NCBI GenBank assembly: GCA_963768025.1
Contig: CAVYGM010000004.1
Span: 124,001 to 188,000 of the forward strand
Direction of reading: 5' to 3'
Source: CAVYGM01 sp963768025
GTDB taxonomy: Bacteria; Bacteroidota; Bacteroidia; Cytophagales; Spirosomataceae
DNA length: 64,000 nt
Positions 9,896-18,276 of the stretch are shown one piece after another. Every line of letters starts with the position of its first letter. Position 1 is the stretch's first letter. The position numbers were made by a program, and so were the translations under genes. The notes under the pieces are model-generated. The model was not told where the DNA came from, made no database searches, and was given only the letters and a program-made list of their open reading frames with translations.

Positions 9896-10643
9896 ATGTT
9901 TCAACAACACGACTGCCCCGCCTGCGGCTCGACAAATGTACGGGGTCGCCCGAGCGATAAAAAACGGCTCGACCTATTACGGAAAGGCCCTCCCTAAATG
10001 CAAAGCATGCCAACGCCAGTTTGTCTTTGGGCGAACGCACGAACGACTCTCTGACGAGTGTAAGCGCCGCGTCGAGCTGATTCTGGCCGGGCGAATCTCG
10101 CTGGACGCAATCTGCCGGGTAATGGAAATCAAGCAGCACCAGCTTTACGCCTACATAGACGAGTTGTATGACGAGGCACCCGACGATTTGGCCTGCCCGG
10201 TTACCGGAGATACTGATATAGAATTGACTAACGCTGACTGCGAGTCGGACGAACTATGGAGTTTTGTGGGTCGAAAGACTAACAAGCAGTGGCTTTGGCT
10301 TGCCCTTGATGGCAGGAGTCGGCAGGTCGTGGCCCTGCACGTAGGCAATCGGGGCGAAGAAGGGGCTAAGGGGCTATAGCGGGCGCTGCCCGAAGGCTAC
10401 CGCCAGCGGGCGACCTTTTGCACCCACGACTGGGCAGCCTATAGGCAGGTCTCTGCCGCCGATCAGCATCGCTTCCGCAAAACCAATAAGGACACCAACC
10501 ACGTCGAGCGGTTCTTCCGCACCCTGCGCCAGCGATGCTCCCGACCGGTCCGCTTAAGCTTGTCATTCTCTAAAAAACTTGATCGGCACATCAAATCGAT
10601 CAGATTCGTCGTCACTAATTACAACCTATCATTACAATTTTAG
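9896..10643 (+). pseudogene. IS1-family transposase, frameshifted
   Basis: It starts MFQQHDCPACGSTNV (zinc finger of InsA type). It shifts frame near 9945-9960 to continue as IKNGSTYYGKALPKCKACQR, then the helix-turn-helix region (LAGRISLDAICRVMEIKQHQ) and the DDE core start SDELWSFVGRKTNKQWLWLA. A stop lies at about 10377-10379, after which THDWAAYRQV, NHVERFFRTLRQRC and FSKKLDRHIKSIRFVVTNYN continue to the natural stop at 10641-10643. It abuts the IS66 left end exactly. Confidence 0.85.
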
Positions 10644-10702
10644 CAGACGCTCTCCCCTATCTTTCGTACTATCTATTCGCTTTGGAGATTTGGGATATGA
10701 AA
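10643..10702 (+). repeat. IS66 left end (copy 2 of 3)
   Basis: Sequence starting GCAGACGCTCTCCCCTATC and running into the tnpA start codon at 10697. It is nearly identical to the reverse complement of 12825-12884 and similar to that of 7581-7640. It should contain the left terminal repeat and leader of the IS66-type element. Confidence 0.65.
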
Positions 10703-11000
10703 AAAGCACGCAATCAATCCCACGAACACTACCTTGCCTTGTACCAGCAATGGAAAGACAGCGACATGCCCGTCAGCATCTTCTGTACGCAAGCATCTAT
10801 CAAGTACTCCACCTTCCGGTATTGGGCCAAGAAGTTTGAGTCAACCTCCCCGGTGGCAGCGGGCTTCACGGAAATAAAGATGGATCACCCTTGCGGCCTA
10901 CCCTGCCGGCGCTCCCATCGGCCTGGTACGCTTCGCTACCGGCACGACTCTGTCGCTCCACGAGTGGCCCGATCCGGCCTGGCTCAAAGCCCTGTTGTAG
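10697..11000 (+). pseudogene. tnpA: IS66-family TnpA-like protein, frameshifted
   Basis: Starts MKKARNQSHEHYLALYQQWK with a helix-turn-helix-like region (MPVSIFCTQASIKYSTFRYW). Near 10885-10900 the frame must change to reach the family-like C-terminus (APIGLVRFATGTTLSLHEWP, then DPAWLKALL), which stops at 10998-11000, five bases before tnpB. One indel explains the break. The open frame that simply continues to 11260 is a shadow. Confidence 0.75.
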
Positions 11001-11004
11001 TCCG

Positions 11005-11352
11005 ATGCTGTCGGTATCATCTGCCTGCCGGTACTTCCTCTATGGGCAAGCGGTGGACATGCGCTGTGGGATTTATTCGCTGGCAGGCCTGGTTCAAAAT
11101 GGTTTGCAGCAGAACCCCCTATCGGGCGATGTCTTCGTGTTCATCGGCAAGCGGGGCAACCAGTTGCGCCTGCTTCAGTGGGATGGCGATGGATACGCCC
11201 TGTACATCAAGCGCCTGGAAGCTGGCACTTTCGAACGTCCCACCGGAGGAAAACTGCTGATATCTTCGCGGGAGTTGCTGCTCATATTGCAGGGTGTCAA
11301 GCTGACTTCGGTCCGACTCCGCAAGCGGTACCAACGTACGGGGACGGCCTGA
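11005..11352 (+). CDS. tnpB: IS66-family TnpB (Orf2) accessory protein
   Basis: 115 residues, the usual length of IS66 Orf2, and intact. Characteristic features are ACRYFLYGQAVDMRCGIYSL (about residues 7-26), a GLVQ segment, PLSGDVFVFIGKRGNQLRLL (about 40-59) and ALYIKRLEAGTFERP (about 65-79). The start at 11005 was chosen because it follows the tnpA stop by four bases and matches the usual N-terminus; the longer open frame from 10891 overlaps tnpA. The function in transposition is not well defined. Since TnpC is cut off after about ten codons, the element cannot move by itself. Confidence 0.85.
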   Translation: MLSVSSACRYFLYGQAVDMRCGIYSLAGLVQNGLQQNPLSGDVFVFIGKRGNQLRLLQWDGDGYALYIKRLEAGTFERPTGGKLLISSRELLLILQGVKLTSVRLRKRYQRTGTA

Positions 11353-11426
11353 AAGTTTTGAAAAATACTTGACAAAAAAAGGCCTGAAACAGCATCAGGA
11401 GCCACTTTTTTGCGTATTTTTAATAC

Positions 11427-11456
11427 ATGATCACCGCCCAGCCAGACTACAAACTC
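11427..11456 (+). pseudogene. tnpC: Truncated IS66 TnpC start
   Basis: Downstream of tnpB, MITAQPDYKL resembles the first residues of IS66 TnpC. After these ten codons the sequence becomes the terminal repeat of an IS3 element, so the transposase gene has been cut. Confidence 0.55.
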
Positions 11457-12820
11457 TGAGGTACTCCCCATTTATTGGACAGAGAATCGTGTTTTCGTAA
11501 TGAACTTCTCAAAACGCAGGAGAGTGTCACCCCCCCTGTCGTTGAGAAGCGATACTAGTTGGGCACTCTAAATTACACTTTTTCATGATTCAAACACAGC
11601 TCTCGGTGTTCTTCCATCAAGAGCACTGTGCGTCCTTTCTTCATTGTACCATCGGATGTAGTGCTTCAAGCTTTGGAATGCCTCCAAACCGTCGCGGTAG
11701 CTCTTGAGGTATACCTCCTCATATCGCACCGGCGACCCGGTTAAGGGTTCTCCAAAACCTTTCGGTGAACACATTGTCTATGGCCCGCCGGCATCGGCCG
11801 TCCGACTTTACCGTCCATGCTCAGGGCTATGCCCTTGGATATCACGCTTTGGCCAAAGACCACGGAGGGATACTGAGCCCCCTGGTCGGTGTTGATGATA
11901 AGGGGGACACGCCGGCTACAAGCGCTTTCCAAAGCCGTCAGACAGAAAGCAGTGTCCAGGCTGTTGGACAACTCCCATGAAAGTACGTAACGGCTAAATC
12001 AGTCTACAAAGGCGGTCAGGTAGAGGAACCCGCCTTTCAACGGTATGTAGGTTATATCCGTACCGTAAACGTGTCCAGCACCGCTGATGGATAATCCGTT
12101 CAAAAGATACCGATAAACCTTGTGCCCCTGGTTGGTGCCCGGTTTGGAGGTGTGTGGGCCCGGACAAACGGCGGAAAGTGACATTTTCCTCAAAAGCCGG
12201 CGTATGCGTTTGGGGTTGCCAGTATACCCCATGCTTCGTAACCAGTCTGTGAACTGACCCAAACCAAAAAAAGGTGTCGCAAGGTACTGTCTATCAATTA
12301 GCTGCATGATTTCCAGGTTTTGTTGGCTCTCCGGGATAGCTTTGTAATAAAATGTGGAGGGAGCAAGTCCCAACAGCTCGCATTGCCGTCGCACGCTCAG
12401 GAGCGAACCAGATTCCACCATGCCACGTAAATAGGTGGAACCCCCATCAGGTAATTTTTTTTTGAGCCAGTCCTGCTTAAACTGCAACTGCCCGATCTGC
12501 TGATAGAGTAGGGATTCCTTCTCCTTGTCGACTTCTAGGCCGGTTGGATGAGGCTGTTGAAAAACCCCCGGCATTCCCTCCAGTGCCTGCTTTTTCCAAT
12601 CGGACCGGCCGAAGCGAGCGTGACTTGAGAGGGGTGTACCTCGTACTTTTGAGCTATTTCGCTTAGGGTACTGCGCTCTTGAATAGCCTCTATCGCTATC
12701 CTAGCGTTCTGTTGTGCCGAAAATGTCCGTCGCTTGCGTCCCATAATCCGGGTATTTAGTTGGAAAATTTAACAATTAATTTTCACTATTATACCTGTCC
12801 AGTTTTTGGGGAGTACTTCA
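11457..12820 (-). mobile_element. IS3-family insertion sequence with both terminal inverted repeats
   Basis: Left terminus TGAGGTACTCCCCATTTATT followed by GGACAG (11457-11482). The reverse complement of the right terminus (12795-12820) is TGAAGTACTCCCCAAAAACT followed by GGACAG; 21 of 26 positions match. The element is 1364 bp and contains IS3 OrfA/OrfB on the minus strand. Flanking triplets (CTC on the left, ATC on the right) do not form a matching 3-bp target duplication, which suggests rearrangement after insertion. Confidence 0.85.
11583..12744 (-). pseudogene. IS3 transposase OrfA/OrfB, interrupted
   Basis: OrfA starts at 12744 (MGRKRRTFSAQQNARIAIEA, with EIAQKYEVHPSQV as helix-turn-helix). 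It loses frame near 12600, where the expected end of OrfA is scrambled into the OrfB start. OrfB from about 12574: RGMVESGSLLSVRRQCELLG, STFYYK, GYTGNPKRIRRLLRKM, YRYLLNGLSI and the first catalytic region YGTDITYIPLKGGFLYLTAF (Asp present). After a break near 12000 it continues as INTDQGAQYPS (second Asp). After further shifts the end is VYLKSYRDGLEAF and WYNEERTHSALDGRTP, stopping at 11583. All three catalytic areas are recognisable, but the frame is broken at least three times. Confidence 0.85.
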
Positions 12821-12824
12821 ATCT

Positions 12825-12884
12825 TTTCATATCCCAAATTTCCGAAGCGAATCGATAGTACGAAAGATGGGGGAGAGCGTCTGC
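12825..12884 (-). repeat. IS66 left end (copy 3 of 3), inverted
   Basis: The minus strand reads GCAGACGCTCTCCCCCATCT, then TTCGTACTATCGATTCGCTT and ends GGGATATGAAAAGAT. It is almost the same as 10643-10702. It ends directly at the IS3 terminus, so the IS3 element separates two IS66 pieces that face each other. Confidence 0.65.
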
Positions 12885-13019
12885 CTACGAACGTCCACCC
12901 CGACCGATGCGGCCAGTAAATCTCAGGCGAGTTGCGTGAGCTGGTCAGCTCGTGGAAGATAAGACCCGACAAGAGCCTAGCTGACGATCCATACGACAAC
13001 GATTCGTCGTGATGTTCTA

Positions 13020-13236
13020 GAGCCGACTGAAGGCGGAAATGCTGGATGGCGCAGGGCGGCCTGTGCCGGGCGTTTTTGGATGCGGAGGACGCCGAAAATA
13101 TTTGACAGGGCCGCCTGCGCGGTGCATTGAGGCGTACTACAACAGAGTGCGCAGGCGTTCGTCGCTGGGCTACAAAAGCCCTAAGCGGTTTAAGAACCAG
13201 TATTACCCAAAACTCCTAAGTGAAGTGTGCAGATGA
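13020..13236 (+). pseudogene. IS3-family OrfB C-terminal fragment
   Basis: The end of an integrase core: KAEMLDG near 13030 and, after a frame change, IEAYYNRVRRRSSLGYKSPK (13125-13185), the typical last helix of IS3 transposases. It is a different subgroup from the element at 11457-12820. Nothing upstream of it survives. Confidence 0.65.
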
Positions 13237-13355
13237 ATTAAACTATCCCAGCCAAAAAAATAGTTGGAGAACCAAACAACATTTCTGTTAGGCTTCTCGC
13301 TCATTATCGAGCATAGTTGCTTGCTTTATTCCCTGGTAGAAAGCAAGCTCCAAAA

Positions 13356-14513
13356 TTAGGCCCGAGCTGAACCGTCTATCACTTCCCGAGCAGAGACCGA
13401 CATAGGAGTATATGAATACATTTTCCTAAGAACTGGACTAAACTTATCTGACAGCCAGTAAATTAAATTGTAATTTGAAGGGTAATCAAAGGTATTTTTA
13501 TTTGTAGTATTCCAAATCTCCTCGAATTGCGAGGAAGTAAATTCAAGTTTTTTGATTATATATTCTCGCATTGCCTGCAAATCCACTTCTGGAGCAAAAG
13601 GCTCAGCAAGCTGTCGCAGTGCCTCTGGTCTACTAATCGCTCCACTCAGTACTTGCGCGGAAAGATTTATTTTACGTTTGTCAATACCAAATTTGCGGGG
13701 CAACCAGTAGGCAATTGCAAATTTGGTAAATAGGTTTTCATGATGATGGCCGCCGTAGTCTCTCCAGTCGTATCTCTCCATGAGCATCTTCTTAGCTTCC
13801 TGCTTCTGATAAGACAAATAATAGTAAGGTCTGACATCCCTAATCCCCTTAATCACACCTGAATAAAACATTTTTGGAAGAGTTAGCAAAGGATAAGTCT
13901 TTAATCGAATACTTGATCCAAACTTATTGTGAATGAACTGCAACTGCCTTGCATCTGAGTAAGTCCACTCTTTAGGTTGCTTGCCCTCAGAGCGGAAGTC
14001 ATTACCCCTTAAGATGTATTTGATGCCTTCCTGGTTAGCAATCTTATACATGGTGGCTTTTATAGCAAGATCCGTAGGAGTATCAATCCAAGGCATCGAG
14101 GCCTTCATAAAAGACTTCAATAAATCTTTAATCTCCTCATAATCAATCACATAAGTTTCTAGATCAATATTCAACATTGAGGTCAATTTGTATATATTCT
14201 GTACGGCTATCTCGCTGTTGAATCCATTATCCAAATTTACGGCTAGTGGCTTTAGATCGTATTTTTTCGCAATATATAACAAATAGGAGCTATCCACCCC
14301 CCCACTAACACCAACAATACATCCGTACTTTTTCCCTTTTCCAGCTTCTTGTATTCCTTTCACCAGCTTTTCCCAATCCATTTTACCTTTTTCACCACGC
14401 GGATAATCGCTCATCATTTTTTCTTGCAATCTGCAAAAGTTAGATATCCCTTCTTCGTCAAAGTTGATTCCAGGGATACTTTCGTCCCAGATACCTTTAG
14501 TGCAAATCTTCAT
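13356..14513 (-). CDS. wbpG: N-acetyl sugar amidotransferase (WbpG-like)
   Basis: 385 residues. A PP-loop ATP pyrophosphatase motif SGGVDSSY lies at residues 70-77, and the family-typical N-terminus MKICTKGIWDESIPGINFDE is present. WbpG-type enzymes adenylate an N-acetyl group of a nucleotide sugar and use ammonia from the HisH/HisF pair to form an acetamidino group. Here the hisF- and hisH-like genes lie immediately upstream in the same operon (3 bp and 5 bp gaps), the strongest contextual evidence. Regions RGNDFRSEGKQPKEW and YYYLSYQKQEAK match conserved parts of the family as I know it. Substrate is inferred to be the diacetamido uronic acid made by the 38.5-44 kb genes. Confidence 0.9.
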   Translation of the reverse strand: MKICTKGIWDESIPGINFDEEGISNFCRLQEKMMSDYPRGEKGKMDWEKLVKGIQEAGKGKKYGCIVGVSGGVDSSYLLYIAKKYDLKPLAVNLDNGFNSEIAVQNIYKLTSMLNIDLETYVIDYEEIKDLLKSFMKASMPWIDTPTDLAIKATMYKIANQEGIKYILRGNDFRSEGKQPKEWTYSDARQLQFIHNKFGSSIRLKTYPLLTLPKMFYSGVIKGIRDVRPYYYLSYQKQEAKKMLMERYDWRDYGGHHHENLFTKFAIAYWLPRKFGIDKRKINLSAQVLSGAISRPEALRQLAEPFAPEVDLQAMREYIIKKLEFTSSQFEEIWNTTNKNTFDYPSNYNLIYWLSDKFSPVLRKMYSYTPMSVSAREVIDGSARA

Positions 14514-14516
14514 GAG

Positions 14517-15278
14517 TTAATTGAATAGTTTTATGAGTTTTTCGTTGGCGGGATAATTAACTAGTACTGCTTTTCTAGGTCCATGGAATACAAACATTGA
14601 GCCTGCAGCAACAGCTGAAGCATAGCAGTTGCGAACTACATTTGGGAAATCTTCAAGGCATCCTGCTCCACCCATTGCCACCACCGGAATCTCAACTGCT
14701 TCGGCTACTTCCTTGATAAGACTACTATCATATCCCTGCATCATGCCATCGTGTTCAATAGAATTCACAATGAGCTCCCCTGCTCCTTTTTCTTCCATTT
14801 TTTTGGCCCACTCAGCAGGCAAAAAACCCGTCGATTTTGTACCAGAGGCAATATAGACCTGCTTTTTACCCAAAAGCTTTTTCTTCACATCGATTGATAC
14901 AACAATGGTGGAGCAACCAAACTCATCTGCTGCTGCTTTTATAAAATCTGGATTTTCTACAGCATAGGAATTGATCACTACTTTCTCTGCTCCAGCGTTA
15001 ATGATGGATCTTATCTGTTGAATGGAACGAATCCCACCACCAACTGCAAAAGGCATGTTGGCCTCGTCGCCTACTCGGCGAACAAAATCTATCGAAACGG
15101 ATCGTCGTTCATTAGTTGCCAAAATATCCAAAAATACTAATTCATCAGCTTTCAAGTCATTGAATATTTTGACGGCATTTATTGGGTCGCCGACATACTT
15201 GTAGTCTTTAAACTTTACCGACTTTACAAGCCCTCTATCCTTAAGTAATAGAACTGGTATCACGCGCGGTCTAAACAT
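14517..15278 (-). CDS. hisF: HisF-like synthase subunit of a sugar-amidination complex
   Basis: 253 residues, (beta/alpha)8 HisF family. Phosphate-binding GGGIRS is at about 80-85 and Asp130 (VSIDVK) is kept. However, the position equivalent to HisF Asp11 is Leu (PVLLLKD in place of CLDVKD). That Asp is one of the two catalytic acids of the histidine enzyme, so this protein probably does not make imidazole glycerol phosphate. It more likely acts as ammonia conduit or partner for the WbpG-like enzyme. It sits between hisH-like (5 bp) and wbpG-like (3 bp) genes, as in LPS loci carrying hisH2-hisF2-wbpG sets. Confidence 0.9.
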   Translation of the reverse strand: MFRPRVIPVLLLKDRGLVKSVKFKDYKYVGDPINAVKIFNDLKADELVFLDILATNERRSVSIDFVRRVGDEANMPFAVGGGIRSIQQIRSIINAGAEKVVINSYAVENPDFIKAAADEFGCSTIVVSIDVKKKLLGKKQVYIASGTKSTGFLPAEWAKKMEEKGAGELIVNSIEHDGMMQGYDSSLIKEVAEAVEIPVVAMGGAGCLEDFPNVVRNCYASAVAAGSMFVFHGPRKAVLVNYPANEKLIKLFN

Positions 15279-15283
15279 ATAGT

Positions 15284-15910
15284 TTATATTTTCTCAACAA
15301 AGTTACGGATAAGTAACTCTCCCCAATCATGACTTTTTTCAGGATGAAACTGCGTACCATAAATATTGTAGCGCTCAATTGCCGATACAAAAGGATAGTC
15401 ATAAGTTGTAAGCGTCAAAGAATCGCTAATTTGGTTGCACTTCATCAAATAGGAATGAACAAAGTAAAACATAGCATCGTGTGGAATGTGAGTAAAAAGT
15501 AAGGATTCTTTTTGGGGCACGGCACTATTCCAACCCATATGCGGCACTTTGAATTTACGGCGGTCACTCGTTTGAAAACGGATTACTTCCGCATCTAGCC
15601 ATCCAAAGCCCTCTGCTTTCCCCTCCTCGCTAGTTTTTGCCATCAACTGCATACCCAGACAAATACCAAAAATTGGCGTTTTCTCTACCAATACTTTTTC
15701 ATTAAGCACGTCCCAGATTCCCGATTCCTGTAACTTCTTTACTCCATTGGCAAAATGTCCTACACCTGGCAAAACCAGTTTATTCGCGTTTCTAATCCGA
15801 GCAGGGTCCGAGGACACAGTCACACGGGCGCCCACATGCTCAAATTTCCTCTGAACCGAGCGCAAATTACCTGCTCCGTATTCAATAATTACAATGTCAT
15901 CTCGTTCCAT
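15284..15910 (-). CDS. hisH: HisH-like glutamine amidotransferase of the same complex
   Basis: 208 residues, class I glutamine amidotransferase. The catalytic triad is visible: nucleophile Cys84 in FGICLGMQLM, His189 and Glu191 in QFHPEKS. The oxyanion-type PGVGHF region is at about 48-53. It should release ammonia from glutamine for the HisF-like/WbpG-like pair. The start overlaps the end of the upstream glycosyltransferase gene by 14 bases, so translational coupling is likely. There are no other histidine-biosynthesis genes nearby, which argues for the sugar pathway. Confidence 0.92.
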   Translation of the reverse strand: MERDDIVIIEYGAGNLRSVQRKFEHVGARVTVSSDPARIRNANKLVLPGVGHFANGVKKLQESGIWDVLNEKVLVEKTPIFGICLGMQLMAKTSEEGKAEGFGWLDAEVIRFQTSDRRKFKVPHMGWNSAVPQKESLLFTHIPHDAMFYFVHSYLMKCNQISDSLTLTTYDYPFVSAIERYNIYGTQFHPEKSHDWGELLIRNFVEKI

Positions 15911-16853
15911 TCCTTCGAAGAACTTTATTGTAAAGGTCGATCAATTGTTGGGCAATTAAGCAATTATCCAGATGCCTAATTTTATCTCTTGAATATATTT
16001 GTTGGGGAGTGTATAGAATCCTTTTCAGTTTATCGGCAATATCCGAGGGTTCATAGGTAGTAAGATAACAGCCTTCAATATCCTTTATTACCTCCCTAAC
16101 ATCACCTACATTAGTACTCACTACTGGGCAATTACAAGCAAGCGCCTCTTTCACAAATTGTGGGGAACCTTCAGAATGAGATGTCATTAATGCAACATCG
16201 ACTGCCACCATTAACTGGGCAACCTGCTCACGAGTATAGTTTTTGAGTTCGAGAACCTTGATATTTGCATCATTTAGTAAGTCCACGGCTGCCTTAGCTA
16301 AGGAATAGTTCTTGATACTATTATCGAAACTAGATGAAAACAAAACATATTTCTGGGAGGGAATAAGGCCTAAAATATTTCTCGCTTCGGTCTTGTCCCT
16401 CGGTACAAAAAGATCGAAATTTACACCACAAGGAATAACTATGTTTTTACTTCTAATTTGCATTAAAGCTTTTTTCCTAAGACTTTCGCTTACATAGACT
16501 GTCCGTCTGCTCAGAATTTCTACTATTGCTGACATGGGTCGATTTTGCCTCAAATTAATATCCGAACCATGAAAGGTAGCCAGTACCGGCACTCTTTTCT
16601 GAAGATTTGCTAGCAACGCCGATGTAACAAAATGAGCATGGATACAATCAAAAGGTCGTTCTGCTATAAAAACTCTTAACTCTTCCAAGCATCTCAGATA
16701 TCCCAAAGCCCCCTTGCGATTTATAAAAAAAAAGTCAAATTGAATCCTAGAATCGATCTTTTTGACCGCCTCTACTTGATCATAAATAAATGCCTGGTGC
16801 TTCTGAAAGTCAAAATTAGGAGCGTTTCCGCTACAGACGATCAATATTCTCAT
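15897..16853 (-). CDS. Glycosyltransferase family 4 (GT-B)
   Basis: 318 residues, somewhat short for GT4. The N-terminal domain begins MRILIVCSGNAPNFDFQKHQ and includes FDCIHAHFVTSALLA (about 79-93) and LATFHGSDINLR. The C-terminal domain has VLFSSSFDNSIKNY and the nucleotide-binding signature SHSEGSPQFVKEALACNCPV (about 231-250) with the E-x7-E type spacing. Acceptor and donor cannot be told. It follows the GT39-like membrane gene by 10 bases and overlaps the hisH-like gene. Confidence 0.9.
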   Translation of the reverse strand: MRILIVCSGNAPNFDFQKHQAFIYDQVEAVKKIDSRIQFDFFFINRKGALGYLRCLEELRVFIAERPFDCIHAHFVTSALLANLQKRVPVLATFHGSDINLRQNRPMSAIVEILSRRTVYVSESLRKKALMQIRSKNIVIPCGVNFDLFVPRDKTEARNILGLIPSQKYVLFSSSFDNSIKNYSLAKAAVDLLNDANIKVLELKNYTREQVAQLMVAVDVALMTSHSEGSPQFVKEALACNCPVVSTNVGDVREVIKDIEGCYLTTYEPSDIADKLKRILYTPQQIYSRDKIRHLDNCLIAQQLIDLYNKVLRRNGTR

Positions 16854-16863
16854 AAAGGATAAA

Positions 16864-18276
16864 TTACGACCTACCTGCCAATTTAAACCAATTCCAACCG
16901 ATCACTATCAACATTACTAGCATAAGATAAGGAATATAGTATTTCTTATTCTTGAGGTTCATTTGAGAAATACCATATGAAGCAAGGATTAGTAAAAAAG
17001 GCACAATAGGTAGATGGAAGCGTTCAGAAAGGGCAAACCCGCTCGATGCTAGGACAAATAAATAGGTGGTGACCAACCCAAGTAATAGTGAATAACGGCG
17101 CAGCAGACGGCGTTTATACATGACTATAATAGCGATAAACACAAAAAACGCGTAAACATTTCTAGTAAAAAATGCTCCTCCAAGCATCATTGAGTTGTAT
17201 TGTGCCGTATTGACAAGGGTAGGAAAAGGTGCTATAAGCATAAAAGGAAGAAAGATACTACGAGATCCATACTTAGCCAATCTATTTCCTGATTCTCTCT
17301 GCGAGAAATTATCCATCTGGGAAGTTAAATTCTGGTCACTTGCTTCTATGTATCCATATACGATTTCGCCTAACGGAGTAGAAACTATTGCAATTCCCAC
17401 CAGCAGAATCATTATGAATAAAACTATTCTCCTGCCCCTGCCAGATACTCTCTTGGATAGTAAGAAAATTGCGAGACCTAAAGATGCGATTAGACTTATA
17501 GCAAGTACAGTACGAAAAAGAAACATAGAAGCTCCTGAAACAAATAATAATAAAACATCTATTGGATGCAATTCCTTAGAATTTATTACTTTATCTGCAT
17601 AGTAGGCAAACAATACTACCAACAGAACCATTTCTGTTTCTTTGACATGCAAACCACAATAGTAAATTAAATTCGGTAACAGCATACTTAAAATACCAGC
17701 AATACGCCCAACCGGATCGCCAAAATTATTACGAGCAATCTTATATATGAGAACACAAGTAGCAGCGCTTAGTATTGCCTTGATAAGACGAGGAATCAAA
17801 ATACTATCCCCAAATATAAACCACAATATACCCAAATATAAAGGATATCCCATATCAGAATAATTAGTCCCGATATAGTTGAGATAAGTGTCAAATCTAC
17901 CACCTTTAATCAAACTTGCCAACCAACCTGCTTCAAAGTAATAACCAGTAGCATCAGCTGCTTCAAATTCAAAGGGGACCCCCGTCATCAGTGTGTAATA
18001 AAGGAAACTAAAAAATACCCAAACTACTCTGACTCCGAATGATGTCCAAAAAAGTCTGCTTTGATATTGTTTGATTGAAATTTTCTCCCATGACCTAGTA
18101 AGTTGATTTGCAAAATAGAAAAACCCGAATACTTCTATCAAACTGAAAAGTATCCATTGAATAGATAGGTTGTTGGGGGCAAAAAAAAGAAAACACAGAG
18201 AGAGAAGAAAGCCGAAGCAAATAATACTTTTCTGTGTAAAGTATTTTGGAACATACGTTAAAGTAAACTTAATCAC
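16864..18276 (-). CDS. Multi-pass membrane protein, GT39/ArnT-like glycosyltransferase
   Basis: 470 residues with about ten hydrophobic segments, starting near residue 17. Between the early segments is an acidic motif EFEAADATGYYFEAGWLASL, in the place where GT39/ArnT-type (GT-C) enzymes keep their catalytic acid in the first periplasmic loop. YSDMGYPLYLGILWFIFGDS also fits this superfamily. Such enzymes transfer a sugar from a polyprenyl-phosphate donor on the periplasmic side. No Wzy polymerase is otherwise evident here, so a polymerase-like role cannot be excluded. The gene overlaps the upstream GT4 gene by 8 bases. Confidence 0.7.
   Translation of the reverse strand: MIKFTLTYVPKYFTQKSIICFGFLLSLCFLFFAPNNLSIQWILFSLIEVFGFFYFANQLTRSWEKISIKQYQSRLFWTSFGVRVVWVFFSFLYYTLMTGVPFEFEAADATGYYFEAGWLASLIKGGRFDTYLNYIGTNYSDMGYPLYLGILWFIFGDSILIPRLIKAILSAATCVLIYKIARNNFGDPVGRIAGILSMLLPNLIYYCGLHVKETEMVLLVVLFAYYADKVINSKELHPIDVLLLFVSGASMFLFRTVLAISLIASLGLAIFLLSKRVSGRGRRIVLFIMILLVGIAIVSTPLGEIVYGYIEASDQNLTSQMDNFSQRESGNRLAKYGSRSIFLPFMLIAPFPTLVNTAQYNSMMLGGAFFTRNVYAFFVFIAIIVMYKRRLLRRYSLLLGLVTTYLFVLASSGFALSERFHLPIVPFLLILASYGISQMNLKNKKYYIPYLMLVMLIVIGWNWFKLAGRS

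Noticed and set aside
9815..13236. A new multi-gene system in the 6-13 kb region
   Set aside because: Nearly every peptide matches a known transposase family (IS1, IS3, IS66, IS982), so this is a pile of decayed insertion sequences.
14517..15910. HisF/HisH as part of histidine biosynthesis
   Set aside because: No other his genes nearby, catalytic Asp11 equivalent missing in HisF, and wbpG-like gene in the same operon; the sugar amidination role fits better.
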